Source: CAIYRG01 sp964494505
Lineage (GTDB): Bacteria; Pseudomonadota; Alphaproteobacteria; Micropepsales; Micropepsaceae
Direction of reading: 5' to 3'
Assembly: GCA_964494505.1 (NCBI GenBank)
Contig: CAZBRO010000005.1
Span: 1 to 64,000 of the forward strand
DNA length: 64,000 nt
The notes beneath the pieces were generated by a model. The model did no database searches, was not told the DNA's origin, and worked only from the letters and a program-made list of their open reading frames with translations. The first letter of the stretch is position 1. Each line of letters starts with the position of its first letter. The position numbers and the translations under genes were made by a program. Shown one piece after another: positions 52,791 through 61,375 of this stretch.

Positions 52791-53885
52791 ATGAAGATCG
52801 ACGGCAAGCCCTATCGCACCATCTGGCCGGTGGAAGACGGCAACGCCGTCGAGGTCATCGACCAGACCAGGCTGCCGCACCGCTTTGAGACGCAGCGCCT
52901 CTCCACCATGGAGGAGGCGGCCCACGCCATCCGCGCCATGATTGTGCGCGGCGCGCCGCTGATCGGGGCTACTGCCGCTTACGGCATGGCGTTCGCATTG
53001 CGCGACGATGCTTCCGACGAGGCGCTCGACCGCGCCCACGACACGCTCAACGCCACGCGCCCGACGGCGGTGAATCTGCGTTGGGCGTTGAAGCGCGTCC
53101 GCGATGCCGTGCGCAACCGGCCGCGCGAGGTGCGTGCGGCCGCGGCGCTCGCCGAAGCTGCCGCCATTTGCGACGAGGATGTCGAGACCTGCCGCCGCAT
53201 CGGCGAGCACGGGCTCAAAATCCTTCGCGAGGCGGCAGCCCGAAAAGCGGGCGCGCCCCTCAACGTGCTCACCCATTGCAATGCCGGTTGGCTCGCCTGT
53301 GTGGATTGGGGCACCGCGCTCGCGCCGATCTACATGGCCCATGACGAAGGGATTCCGCTCAGTGTCTGGGTCGACGAAACGCGGCCGCGCAATCAAGGCG
53401 CCTCGCTGACGGCGTTCGAGCTGGGTTCCCACGGTGTGCCGCATGCCGTCATCGCCGACAATGCCGGCGGTCATCTGATGCAGGCCGGACGCGTCGATCT
53501 CGCCATTGTCGGAACCGACCGTGTGACGCGCAACGGCGATGTCGCGAACAAGATCGGCACATACCTCAAAGCGCTCGCGGCCAAGGATAACAACGTCCCG
53601 TTCTATGTCGCGCTGCCGTCTTCGACCATCGATTGGACGCTCGCTTCGGGCGATCTCATCCCCATCGAAGAACGCAGCCAGAGCGAAGTTACGCAGATGA
53701 CCGGCCGCCTGCCGGACGGAACCATCGCCACGGTCGAGATCACGCCGCCGGGTTCGCCCGCCGCCAATCCCGCATTCGATGTGACGCCTGCGCGCCTCGT
53801 CACCGGCTTCATCACAGAACGCGGCTTCGCGCCTGCGACTGAGAATGGCTTGCGTTCGCTGTTTCCCGAATTTTCCAAGACCTAG
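52791..53885 (+). CDS. mtnA: Methylthioribose-1-phosphate isomerase
   Basis: 364 residues. Converts 5-methylthioribose-1-phosphate to methylthioribulose-1-phosphate. Family segments: IRAMIVRGAPLIGATAAYG (residues ~47-65), NVLTHCNAGWLACVDWGTA (with the catalytic Cys), the aspartate in GTDRVTRNGDVANKIGTY and the arginine of WVDETRPRNQG. ATG 52791 lies just after the palindromic element. Later methionine-salvage genes (mtnB, mtnC, mtnD) are not in the window. Confidence 0.94.
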   Translation: MKIDGKPYRTIWPVEDGNAVEVIDQTRLPHRFETQRLSTMEEAAHAIRAMIVRGAPLIGATAAYGMAFALRDDASDEALDRAHDTLNATRPTAVNLRWALKRVRDAVRNRPREVRAAAALAEAAAICDEDVETCRRIGEHGLKILREAAARKAGAPLNVLTHCNAGWLACVDWGTALAPIYMAHDEGIPLSVWVDETRPRNQGASLTAFELGSHGVPHAVIADNAGGHLMQAGRVDLAIVGTDRVTRNGDVANKIGTYLKALAAKDNNVPFYVALPSSTIDWTLASGDLIPIEERSQSEVTQMTGRLPDGTIATVEITPPGSPAANPAFDVTPARLVTGFITERGFAPATENGLRSLFPEFSKT

Positions 53886-53955
53886 AAATGCAACAGCTTC
53901 AGATGCGGTGCGCTATGCTAGATTGTTTGCGCAAGCTGCCGTCGCACGGGGAAAC

Positions 53956-54918
53956 ATGCATCGCATTGTCATCGGTGTCGTAGCGGCCGGATTCACCGCG
54001 ATCGCCTCGGCCTATGCCGCAGAGCCCGATCCCGCCAAGACCAATTTCGTCGATCTGACCGCGAACAGGCCGGCGCAAGCCGCACCCGAGCCCTCTCCCT
54101 ATGTGGCGGGCTCATCCGCGGCGCAAACCATGTTCATGGACCTTTCCACCGGCGCGGTCGCGGTGCCTGTGCAGCAGCGCGAGCTTGCGCCCAGCGAAAC
54201 CCCGCATGTGCGCCATTTCGATCTCAGCAATGGGGACATGCGCGAAATGGCGGAGCCGAACCCGCCCCTGCCGATCGATACCATCACCATCACGGCCGAC
54301 AGGCTCAACGATCCCTTCGAGGACACCAATCGCGGCCGCTTCAACACCCACGTCAAGCTGCATCGCTATGTCATCGATCCGGTCGAGCGGGCCTATTTCT
54401 GGACGGTGCCGAGCCCCGCGCGCGGCGGCCTGCACAATTTCCTCACCAATCTGGAAACCCCCGCGGTGCTGGCCAACGATGTGTTTCAGGGCGATCTCGA
54501 CCGCGCAGGCACGACGCTGGAGCGCTTTGTGGTCAATTCGACGGTTGGCGTGGTGGGCTTGATCGACGTGGCCGGACGGGCCGGCATTCCATATCGCGAC
54601 AATGATTTCGGCGCGACGCTCGCCACCTACGGGGTGAGCGATTATCCCTATCTGCTGGTGCCGGTGATCGGGCCGTCCAACCCGCGCGACCTTGGGGGCA
54701 AGGTGGTCGATTTTCTCCTCGACCCGTTGCATTTTGTGACGTTGCCCGGCGGGATTCTGACCTCGGCGGGACATGCGGGCCTGCACGAACTCGACAAGCG
54801 TTCCATCGACGCGGGCCAACTGGATGCGCTGAGCAAGAGCTCGCCCGACGCCTATGCCGAAGAACGCAAGAATGCGCGCGCCAAGCGCGCCGCCGAATTG
54901 GGCAACACGCCGCATTAG
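53956..54918 (+). CDS. mlaA: MlaA family lipid-asymmetry lipoprotein-like protein (VacJ)
   Basis: 320 residues from ATG 53956 after GGGGAAAC. Signal peptide (1-21). The MlaA core is in residues ~115-270: FEDTNRGRFNTHVKLHRYVIDPV, NFLTNLETPAVLANDVFQGD and FGATLATYGVSDYPYLLVPVIGPSNPRD. It would remove phospholipids from the outer leaflet of the outer membrane. It lacks an obvious lipobox Cys after the signal peptide. The Mla transporter genes are not in the window. Confidence 0.88.
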   Translation: MHRIVIGVVAAGFTAIASAYAAEPDPAKTNFVDLTANRPAQAAPEPSPYVAGSSAAQTMFMDLSTGAVAVPVQQRELAPSETPHVRHFDLSNGDMREMAEPNPPLPIDTITITADRLNDPFEDTNRGRFNTHVKLHRYVIDPVERAYFWTVPSPARGGLHNFLTNLETPAVLANDVFQGDLDRAGTTLERFVVNSTVGVVGLIDVAGRAGIPYRDNDFGATLATYGVSDYPYLLVPVIGPSNPRDLGGKVVDFLLDPLHFVTLPGGILTSAGHAGLHELDKRSIDAGQLDALSKSSPDAYAEERKNARAKRAAELGNTPH

Positions 54919-54932
54919 CAGGAATGGCAGGC

Positions 54933-56207
54933 CTATGGCGCGTCCGCAGCCGGACGCGCCATCTCACCGAAGGATGCCAGCCGTTCCAGCATCTCGGCTG
55001 CCTGGCTCGCCGCTGGAGAATCGGCGAGGCCCCATTCGTAACCGGCGCTGAGCAACTCGCGCACGCCGTCGAAATCGCGGTCGCGAACGCGCCTGCGCAA
55101 GGCGGCAGTCAGGATGAGCCCGGTAAGGGAATCGCGTTCGGGTTCCGTCAGCCGATCCAACTCCTCGCGCCAATGCGCCGCTCCGGCACCGAGCCGTGTG
55201 AGGATTGCCTTCGCCGAACCGGGCTGTGCCTTTCGGGTTGGAATTGCGACGGGCGGCGCGCATCCAGGACGAAGCGATGCCGCGCAGAGGAGCCCCATCA
55301 CATAGGCGGTATGGTACGCGCTCGCCATCAGATAATTGGTGCGCTCGTCGCCCTGCAATTTGTTGAGCCGTTCGACCCGGGTTCCCGCGGAGGGAAGAAA
55401 TCCCACGACGTCTTCGACGCGCGCAAGAACGCGGAATCCGAAGGCGGCCGCCGGACTCCAGGGGCTGCCCGTCAGGGGCCAGGCAAGAAGGACCTCGCCG
55501 CCGAGGTCGTAATCGCTTTCGTCCAGGCACCACGCCAGCACCGCTTCGGCTTCGGAGAGGATCGCGGATCGCCGGCGCGGCAATGGCCGGGGAGGAAGAT
55601 CGCCGCCGGCCACGAACATCAGCGCGTGGGTAAGGGCGTAGACGTCCTCGCGCCCGCCGCTCAGGAGATCGAGCGGATTTCCCAGCACTGAGGCTGCAGC
55701 GGCGGAACCATTGTGTTTGCGCAAGCCTGCGGGCGAAATTCCCAAGAGGCCGGCGATCCATTGCTGCTCCAGCACCCGGTGGGGCGGCCGTTCCCGTCCG
55801 GAACGCGCCTGCGAGAGCTGGCTCTGCTCGAGGAGCTTGTCGAAGGCGGGATCGGGATAGCCCAACCGGCTGAGGCAGGCATGGGCTTGCGCGTAATCGA
55901 GCGAGAGCGCGGGTTCGAGGCACACACCCAAGCGCATCCGGTCGCTGCGTGCGTGGACCATCAGGAGTTCGGCCAGAGTCTTGGTGCGGGTCTCTATCTC
56001 GGGTTCCTGACGCGCGGCCGATGCCGCGAGCAACAGGACAGCGGTCTCGGAAATCACCTTTTCCGGACGGACGCTCAGTGACGGCTCTACGGAATCGGTG
56101 TAGCCGGCGGGAGCCAGCCGCGTGAGGGCTTTCTTCGCGACGTCCAATACGCGCGCAAGCCTGCGGACGAGGTCGCCGCGGTCCCACTTGCCCCGATCTG
56201 TGTGCAT
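54933..56207 (-). CDS. Protein of unknown function, possibly DUF6895-like
   Basis: 424 residues, no signal peptide or clear membrane segment; helix-rich. Segments that look conserved: LGVCLEPALSLDYAQAHACLSRLGYPDPAFDKLL, EDVYALTHALMFVAGGD and the acidic ESDYDLGGEVLLAWP. The last two resemble my memory of DUF6895-type proteins, but I cannot verify this. It follows an 84-residue gene on the same strand (127-base gap) that has a better ribosome binding site, and the two may form a unit. Function unknown. Confidence 0.6.
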   Translation of the reverse strand: MHTDRGKWDRGDLVRRLARVLDVAKKALTRLAPAGYTDSVEPSLSVRPEKVISETAVLLLAASAARQEPEIETRTKTLAELLMVHARSDRMRLGVCLEPALSLDYAQAHACLSRLGYPDPAFDKLLEQSQLSQARSGRERPPHRVLEQQWIAGLLGISPAGLRKHNGSAAAASVLGNPLDLLSGGREDVYALTHALMFVAGGDLPPRPLPRRRSAILSEAEAVLAWCLDESDYDLGGEVLLAWPLTGSPWSPAAAFGFRVLARVEDVVGFLPSAGTRVERLNKLQGDERTNYLMASAYHTAYVMGLLCAASLRPGCAPPVAIPTRKAQPGSAKAILTRLGAGAAHWREELDRLTEPERDSLTGLILTAALRRRVRDRDFDGVRELLSAGYEWGLADSPAASQAAEMLERLASFGEMARPAADAP

Positions 56208-56334
56208 GTCTGCTAAAGGCCGGCGGCACGGAGGTTACGGGACACATCACGGTCTTTCTTCCGTGCGTGCTCCGAAACCTCCGTCCCGGATCTGTTGGCG
56301 TTGTGCGCCGAAGCGATTGCGCGGGCCGGCGCGA

Positions 56335-56589
56335 TCAGTCGGAGAGTTCCTTGGCGGCGGCCGAAAGCTGGCCAAGATTTTCGACCGGATTGCCGAACGG
56401 GCCGGGGCCGCGAATGATGAAAATGCGGATGAAGATGCGCATGGTCCCGCAAAACCCCTCCCAGGGTTCGTCGGCCAAAGCCATCGCCGGGCCGAGTTCG
56501 GCGAACGTCTTGCCGATCGCCCCGAAATCCACGGCCTTGCTCTCCAGCAATCTTCTGACGACGTCCTGATGATGCACGCGATTTGTCAT
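56335..56589 (-). CDS. Small protein of unknown function, possible partner of the 424-residue protein
   Basis: 84 residues from ATG 56589, with AGAGGAGACAGAG upstream. One part reads VDFGAIGKTFAELGPAMALA, followed by EPWEGFCGTMRIFIRIFIIRGP. This looks like a conserved small-protein core with a single cysteine; the hydrophobic FIRIFII run is too short for a membrane helix. I do not recognise the family. An alternative is a peptide substrate for a modifying enzyme; nothing here proves that. Confidence 0.6.
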   Translation of the reverse strand: MTNRVHHQDVVRRLLESKAVDFGAIGKTFAELGPAMALADEPWEGFCGTMRIFIRIFIIRGPGPFGNPVENLGQLSAAAKELSD

Positions 56590-56874
56590 CTCTGTCTCCT
56601 CTTTCGACAAGAATTAAGGGGATCAACCCAGTTTGCGTTACAAATAAAATGAGCCCCATTCGACAGTCGATGCGCCATGAACGCGGCGGATTGTCCGGGA
56701 CAATGTCTGCCTCGTCAAGCAGCGCAGCTAAGGGTAGGCGCGCCGTGAAGCATTTGTCACAAAACCGGATTTAAGCGCGGGCGGAATTCCTCCGCCTGCC
56801 CTTTTTCCAACGCCCTCTTTGTGCGAAGCATCGGGCGCTTTCGCGATTCCCGAACCGGCCGGAGGAGGAACAGC

Positions 56875-57510
56875 ATGCCCTTGAAGGTGATCGGTGCAGG
56901 ACTTGGACGCACGGGCACGATGTCTCTGAAACTCGCGCTCGAACAATTGGGTTTCGGCCCCTGTTACCACATGGTCGAAGCGATCAACCGTCCGGGCGCG
57001 TTTCGCCTGTGGGCAAAGGCCGGGCGCGGCGAGCCGGTCGATTGGGAAGAGATATTCCGGGGGTTCGCCTCCGGCGTCGATTTCCCGCCTTGCGCGTTCT
57101 ACCGCGAGCTTGCGCGGATCTATCCCGGCGCGAAGGTGATTTTGACCGAGCGCGATCCCGATTCCTGGTTCGACAGCACGCAGGCGACGATCTTCAATCC
57201 GGCGACGTCCGAGCGCATCGCCGCGGTGCCCGACATGGGAGAGATGATGCGGGCGGTGGCCGGACGGGTCTTCACTGCGCCTGTCAGCGACCGCGCGCAA
57301 ACGATCGCGGCCTTTCACCGCCACAACGAAGCGGTCAAGCGCGACATCCCGCCGGGAAGGCTGCTCGTCTACGATGTGGCGCAAGGGTGGGAGCCGCTCT
57401 GCGCCTTTCTTGGCGTGAGCGTGCCGGACGGGCCGTTCCCGAAAGCGAACCGGCGCGAGGATTTCGGCAAGATGGCGCACGGCCTGCTCGAAGAGCGCGG
57501 GCGGATCTAG
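56875..57510 (+). CDS. Sulfotransferase family protein
   Basis: 211 residues. The start (MPLKVIGAGLGRTGTMSLKLALEQLG) has the PAPS-binding loop GRTGTMS, and the later segment AKVILTERDPDSWFDS carries the conserved 3'-phosphate-binding arginine and serine. This is the single-domain bacterial group related to fungal NAD-dependent epimerase/sulfotransferase-like proteins; the acceptor is unknown. ATG 56875 after GGAGGAGG. It is followed by the aldolase-dehydrogenase after 18 bases. Confidence 0.85.
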   Translation: MPLKVIGAGLGRTGTMSLKLALEQLGFGPCYHMVEAINRPGAFRLWAKAGRGEPVDWEEIFRGFASGVDFPPCAFYRELARIYPGAKVILTERDPDSWFDSTQATIFNPATSERIAAVPDMGEMMRAVAGRVFTAPVSDRAQTIAAFHRHNEAVKRDIPPGRLLVYDVAQGWEPLCAFLGVSVPDGPFPKANRREDFGKMAHGLLEERGRI

Positions 57511-57528
57511 TGCGGACAAGGAGAACCG

Positions 57529-59586
57529 ATGAAATCGCGCTGGTCCGATAGAGAAGCCCAATCCTTCATCGCCCGCTATGGCGAGAAAGGCGTCGCGCCC
57601 GATCTGGCGTTGCGCGTCTACACCACGCGGCTGTTGGGCAGCGACCCCGCGCTTGTGCTCCATGGCGGCGGCAACACCAGCGTGAAGACGCAAGTGCCCG
57701 ATCTGCTCGGCGAGCCGGTCGAGGTCATATGCGTCAAGGGCTCGGGCTGGGACATGGGCGACATCGAGCCCGCCGGTTTGCCGGCGGTGAAGCTCGCGCC
57801 GCTTCGCCGGCTGATGGCGCTGCCGAAGCTTTCCGACGAAGACATGGTGAATTACCAGCGGATCAATCTGCTGGATTCATCGGCGCCGAACCCGTCGGTC
57901 GAGACGCTGTTGCACGCCTTCCTGCCGCACAAATTCGTCGATCATACCCATTCGACCGCGGTGCTCGCGCTCACCGATCAGCCCGAAGGCGAGGCAATCG
58001 CGCGCGAAACCTTCGGCGGGTGCATGGCCTATGTGCCCTATACGATTCCCGGATTCGCGCTCGCCAAAAGCGTGGCCGAGATTTATGCCGCCAATCCGAA
58101 GGTCGAGGGGCTCATCCTGCTCCGCCACGGCATTTTCACCTTCGCCGAAGACGCGCGCACCGCTTACGAACTGATGATCGAGGTGGTCACGCTCGCCGAA
58201 GAACGCATCGCGCGAGGGACAAAACCTATCGCGCCTTCCGTGTTGCCGCCTCAGCTTGCGAAACTTGCCGAGATCGCGCCGATCCTGCGCGGCTGCGTGG
58301 CGCTCGAAAATTCGCCGCGCGAAGGCACGGCCAAACGCCAGATATTGTGTTTCCGCAGCAACGCGAAGATCCTCGATTACGTCAACGGCGACGCGCTTTC
58401 GCGCTATTCGCAAGTGGGCGTGGCGACGCCCGATCACACCATCCGCACCAAAAACTGGCCGCTGATCGTGCCCGCGCCCGAAGCGGGCGAGCTCGATGCG
58501 TGGGCGTCTTCCGTGCGCGAAGCGGTGAACGGATTCGTCGCGCGCTATCACGATTATTTCGCCCGCAACAATGCGAGGGTGAACGGGATCAAAAAGGAAC
58601 TCGATCCCTATCCACGCGTGGTGCTGGTGCCGGGCGCCGGTTTGTTCGGTCTCGGCGGTTCGGCGAAAGACGCGGCAATCGCCGCCGACATCGCAGAGAA
58701 CACGGTCGAAGTGATCGGGGCGGCCGAGCGCATGAGTTCCTATCGATCCATCTCGGAAGCCGATCAGTTCGACGTTGAATATTGGTCGCTGGAGCAGGCG
58801 AAGCTCGGCAAGGGGGCCGAGAAGCCGTTCGCGCGTCAGGTGGCGGTGATCACCGGCGGCGGCTCGGGCATCGGTGCGGCCACCGCCAAGGCGTTTGCGA
58901 GACAAGGTGCTGAAGTCGCCGTGCTCGACCGCGACGAAGAGGCGGCCAAACGTGTCGCGAAATCCATCGGCGGCGCGGCGTTGGGGCTCGCCTGCGATGT
59001 CACCGACGCAGCCGCCGTGACGCACGCTTTTGAAAGGATTGCCGAAACATTCGGCGGCGTGGACATCGTCGTCTCCAATGCAGGCGCGGCTTGGCAGGGC
59101 CGCATCGGCGAGGTGGACGAGGCGACGCTTCGCCGCTCCTTCGAGTTGAATTTTTTCGCCCATCAACGGATCGCGCAGCACGCGGTGCGCATCATGAAGA
59201 CGCAAGGCACCGGCGGCTGCCTGTTGTTCAACACCTCCAAGCAGGCGGTGAATCCGGGCAAGGACTTCGGGCCCTATGGCCTGCCCAAAGCCGCAACCCT
59301 GTTCCTGGTCAAGCAATATGCGCTCGACCACGGCAAAGACGGTATCCGCTCGAACGCCGTCAACGCAGACCGCATCCGCACTGGGCTCCTCACCGGCGAC
59401 ATGGTGGCCGCGCGTGCGAAGGCCCGTGGCGTTTCCGAAGCCGATTACATGAGCGGCAATCTTCTGGGCCGCGAAGTCACGGCCGAAGACGTTGCGGACG
59501 CGTTTGTGTTTTTGGCGCTCGCGAAGAAGACCACGGCCGCAATCGTCACTGTCGACGGCGGCAATATCGAAGCAAGTTTGCGCTGA
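57529..59586 (+). CDS. Bifunctional class II aldolase/short-chain dehydrogenase
   Basis: 685 residues. The N-terminal half (~1-400) is a class II aldolase domain: HGGGNTSVKT, FVDHTHSTAVLAL (metal-binding histidines) and LILLRHGIFTFAED. The C-terminal half (~430-685) is an SDR with TGGGSGIGAAT (NAD(P)-binding), SNAGAAW and YGLPKAATLFLVKQYA. This fusion is known as RhaD/SDR-like; in rhamnose use it splits rhamnulose-1-phosphate and oxidises lactaldehyde. No other rhamnose genes are here, and methylthioribulose-1-phosphate is a possible alternative substrate (see findings). Confidence 0.88.
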   Translation: MKSRWSDREAQSFIARYGEKGVAPDLALRVYTTRLLGSDPALVLHGGGNTSVKTQVPDLLGEPVEVICVKGSGWDMGDIEPAGLPAVKLAPLRRLMALPKLSDEDMVNYQRINLLDSSAPNPSVETLLHAFLPHKFVDHTHSTAVLALTDQPEGEAIARETFGGCMAYVPYTIPGFALAKSVAEIYAANPKVEGLILLRHGIFTFAEDARTAYELMIEVVTLAEERIARGTKPIAPSVLPPQLAKLAEIAPILRGCVALENSPREGTAKRQILCFRSNAKILDYVNGDALSRYSQVGVATPDHTIRTKNWPLIVPAPEAGELDAWASSVREAVNGFVARYHDYFARNNARVNGIKKELDPYPRVVLVPGAGLFGLGGSAKDAAIAADIAENTVEVIGAAERMSSYRSISEADQFDVEYWSLEQAKLGKGAEKPFARQVAVITGGGSGIGAATAKAFARQGAEVAVLDRDEEAAKRVAKSIGGAALGLACDVTDAAAVTHAFERIAETFGGVDIVVSNAGAAWQGRIGEVDEATLRRSFELNFFAHQRIAQHAVRIMKTQGTGGCLLFNTSKQAVNPGKDFGPYGLPKAATLFLVKQYALDHGKDGIRSNAVNADRIRTGLLTGDMVAARAKARGVSEADYMSGNLLGREVTAEDVADAFVFLALAKKTTAAIVTVDGGNIEASLR

Positions 59587-59595
59587 GACGGAGCA

Positions 59596-60165
59596 ATGGA
59601 ACACGAGATCGAAGTCGAGCACCCCCACACCAATCCCACCAACCGCCGCATCGGCATCCTGATCGCGGTGATGGCGGCCGCGCTCGCCTTCAGCGAAATG
59701 GCGGCGCGCAATGCCGACACCGATGTCGTGCGCGACACCGTGGAAGCCTCCGATACCTGGGCGTTCTATCAGGCGAAGACGATCCGCGCGGCGATGCTGC
59801 GCGCCGATGAACGCGCGCTGCAGGTCCAGTCGATGGGACGTACCGACAATGCGACGGAAGTGGCAACCACGCTGCACGATTGGGAAGCCGAAGCCAAGCA
59901 CGAGGATTCCGACCCCAAGGAGCAGGACGGGCGCAAAGAGCTGATGGCCAAGGCGCAAGGCATCGAGAAGCATCGCGACGAGCGGGCCGCGGCGAAGGAG
60001 TCCTACGAATATGCCAGCGGCGCCCTGGAATTGGGGATATTGCTCGCGTCTTCAGCCATCGTGACGGGCTTCACCGCGCTTGCCTTTATCGGCGGCGGGT
60101 TTGGCGTCATTGGTGTGGTGGCGGGCCTGCTTGGCATGTTCGCTCCGCATATTCTGGGCGGGTGA
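59596..60165 (+). CDS. DUF4337 family membrane protein
   Basis: 189 residues. One N-terminal membrane segment (RIGILIAVMAAALAFSEMA), a charged helical middle (coiled-coil-like; DWEAEAKHEDSDPKEQDGRKELMAKAQGIEKHRDERAAAKE) and two C-terminal membrane segments ending FAPHILGG. This matches the DUF4337 layout. ATG 59596, nine bases after the aldolase stop, so likely in the same operon. No function is known. Confidence 0.85.
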   Translation: MEHEIEVEHPHTNPTNRRIGILIAVMAAALAFSEMAARNADTDVVRDTVEASDTWAFYQAKTIRAAMLRADERALQVQSMGRTDNATEVATTLHDWEAEAKHEDSDPKEQDGRKELMAKAQGIEKHRDERAAAKESYEYASGALELGILLASSAIVTGFTALAFIGGGFGVIGVVAGLLGMFAPHILGG

Positions 60166-60202
60166 TGCGCGCGCAGCTTCGCCGCTTGGCCGGGATGACA
60201 GT

Positions 60203-60670
60203 TTATTGCGACGGCCGGCGCGCGATCAGCACGCGGTTGACGAACGAATAGACCACCGTGCCGTCTTCGCTCAGCGCTTCGTTGTTGCCTTCGAGCAGGC
60301 CGTATGCCGGCAGCGACGGCCAATCGAGTTTCTGGGACGCCTGGTTGGTATAGGTCAGAGTCATTCCGGGCCTGACCGGCTTCAGCCATTTCAAATCGCG
60401 CAAGCCCGGCGAGACGTAGTTCTCCTGCGTCCGCGTCGCGCCGGCGGCGACCTGCGCCTGCCGGTAGGCCATCATCAGCTTCATCCAGACGAGCGCGGTG
60501 TGCCAGCCGCTCGCGATCAGCCCGCCGTAGGGCGAATGTGCGGCGGCTGCCGCATCGATGTGAAACGGCTGCGGATCGTATTTCCGCGCGAAGGCGACGA
60601 TATTCTCCTCGGTGAACGTATAGGAGCCGATGACGGTCTTCTCGCCGAGCGGCACATCCTCGAACCACAT
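60203..60670 (-). CDS. MaoC family dehydratase, second copy
   Basis: 155 residues with a hotdog fold: FEDVPLGEKTVIGSYTFTEENIVAFARKYDPQPFHID (MaoC signature with the catalytic Asp/His pair) and YGGLIASGWHTALVW. It would hydrate 2-enoyl-CoA or a related substrate. Paralogous to the next gene upstream, with which it shares the DPQPFH/DPQPQH motif. The two are separated by a REP element. ATG 60670. Confidence 0.87.
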   Translation of the reverse strand: MWFEDVPLGEKTVIGSYTFTEENIVAFARKYDPQPFHIDAAAAAHSPYGGLIASGWHTALVWMKLMMAYRQAQVAAGATRTQENYVSPGLRDLKWLKPVRPGMTLTYTNQASQKLDWPSLPAYGLLEGNNEALSEDGTVVYSFVNRVLIARRPSQ

Positions 60671-60682
60671 CGTGTTCTATCC

Positions 60683-60774
60683 TGCTCTCATGCTTCGACG
60701 GGCTCATGCTTCGACAAGCTCAGCATGAGGAACAAATAAGAAGTCCTCACCCTGGGCCTGTCGAAGGGTGAGCC
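60683..60774. repeat. REP-like palindromic cluster
   Basis: Contains CTCATGCTTCGACGGGCTCATG, CTTCGACAAGCTCAGCATGAGG and, from 60745, CCTCACCCTGGGCCTGTCGAAGG with GTGAGCC. This is the largest cluster of the family. The last unit runs into the end of the upstream maoC gene and supplies its final codons and stop. Confidence 0.8.
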
Positions 60775-61223
60775 TCCGTGGCACGGCGGCGGAACATCAC
60801 CGAACAGGTCCAGAACATCACGCGCTCGTCCTTGCGCCACATGCTGCAGCGCAGCTGCACGAAGCCGCGATCGGGCCGCGACGAGGACGCACGCGTGCCG
60901 AGGACCTCGACCTTTACGCTCAAGGAATCGCCCGCGCGCACGGGCTTGCGCCACTGCACCTCGTCGAGCCCCGGAGCCCCCATGCTGGTCGAGCGGTTGA
61001 ACAGACCGTCCACGATCATGCGCATGGCGAGCGCGCAGAGATGCCAGCCGCTCGCGGCATAGCCGCCGAGAATTTCGGATGATGCTTCCGGATCGAGATG
61101 CTGCGGCTGCGGATCGAACTCGCGGGCGAACTCGGCGATTTCCCCGGCGGTCAGCACATGGGTTCCGCACGGATATTCCTGCCCGGCTTGGAAATCCTCG
61201 AAATGCAATAATTCGTCCGCCAT
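60747..61223 (-). CDS. MaoC family dehydratase, first copy
   Basis: 158 residues from ATG 61223, preceded by GGGGGAGGTGAG. Hotdog MaoC domain: FEDFQAGQEYPCGTHVLTAGEIAEFAREFDPQPQHLD and GGYAASGWHLCALAM. The C-terminal tail HPSTGPG is encoded by the REP unit. The binding site for ribosomes is the right arm of the palindromic element at 61228-61354. Product and substrate as for its neighbour: a 2-enoyl-CoA hydratase-like enzyme. Confidence 0.87.
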   Translation of the reverse strand: MADELLHFEDFQAGQEYPCGTHVLTAGEIAEFAREFDPQPQHLDPEASSEILGGYAASGWHLCALAMRMIVDGLFNRSTSMGAPGLDEVQWRKPVRAGDSLSVKVEVLGTRASSSRPDRGFVQLRCSMWRKDERVMFWTCSVMFRRRATEAHPSTGPG

Positions 61224-61227
61224 CTCA

Positions 61228-61354
61228 CCTCCCCCTTGTGGGGAGGTCGTCCGCCGCCGCGCGTAGCGCAAAGGCGGACGGGTGGGGGAAGCGGCTGGGG
61301 AAAGCCCCCCACCCGCTCACGCTTGGCGTTCGCGGCCTCCCCACGAGGGGGAGG
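61228..61354. repeat. ~127-bp palindromic element (MITE-like), copy B
   Basis: Arms ACCTCCCCCTTGTGGGGAGG at the left and GGCCTCCCCACGAGGGGGAGG at the right, with core GGGTGGGGGAAGCGG...CCCCCCACCCG. Same arms, core and length as copy A at 52654-52779. It lies between ychF and maoC, against the maoC start codon, so its arm serves as the Shine-Dalgarno. Confidence 0.8.
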
Positions 61355-61375
61355 CAATGACTTTGTGCGGGCTCG

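Noticed and set aside
57877..59973. A long minus-strand frame opposite the aldolase-dehydrogenase
   Set aside because: Antisense shadow of a clearly identified gene; His/Arg/Gly-rich without motifs.
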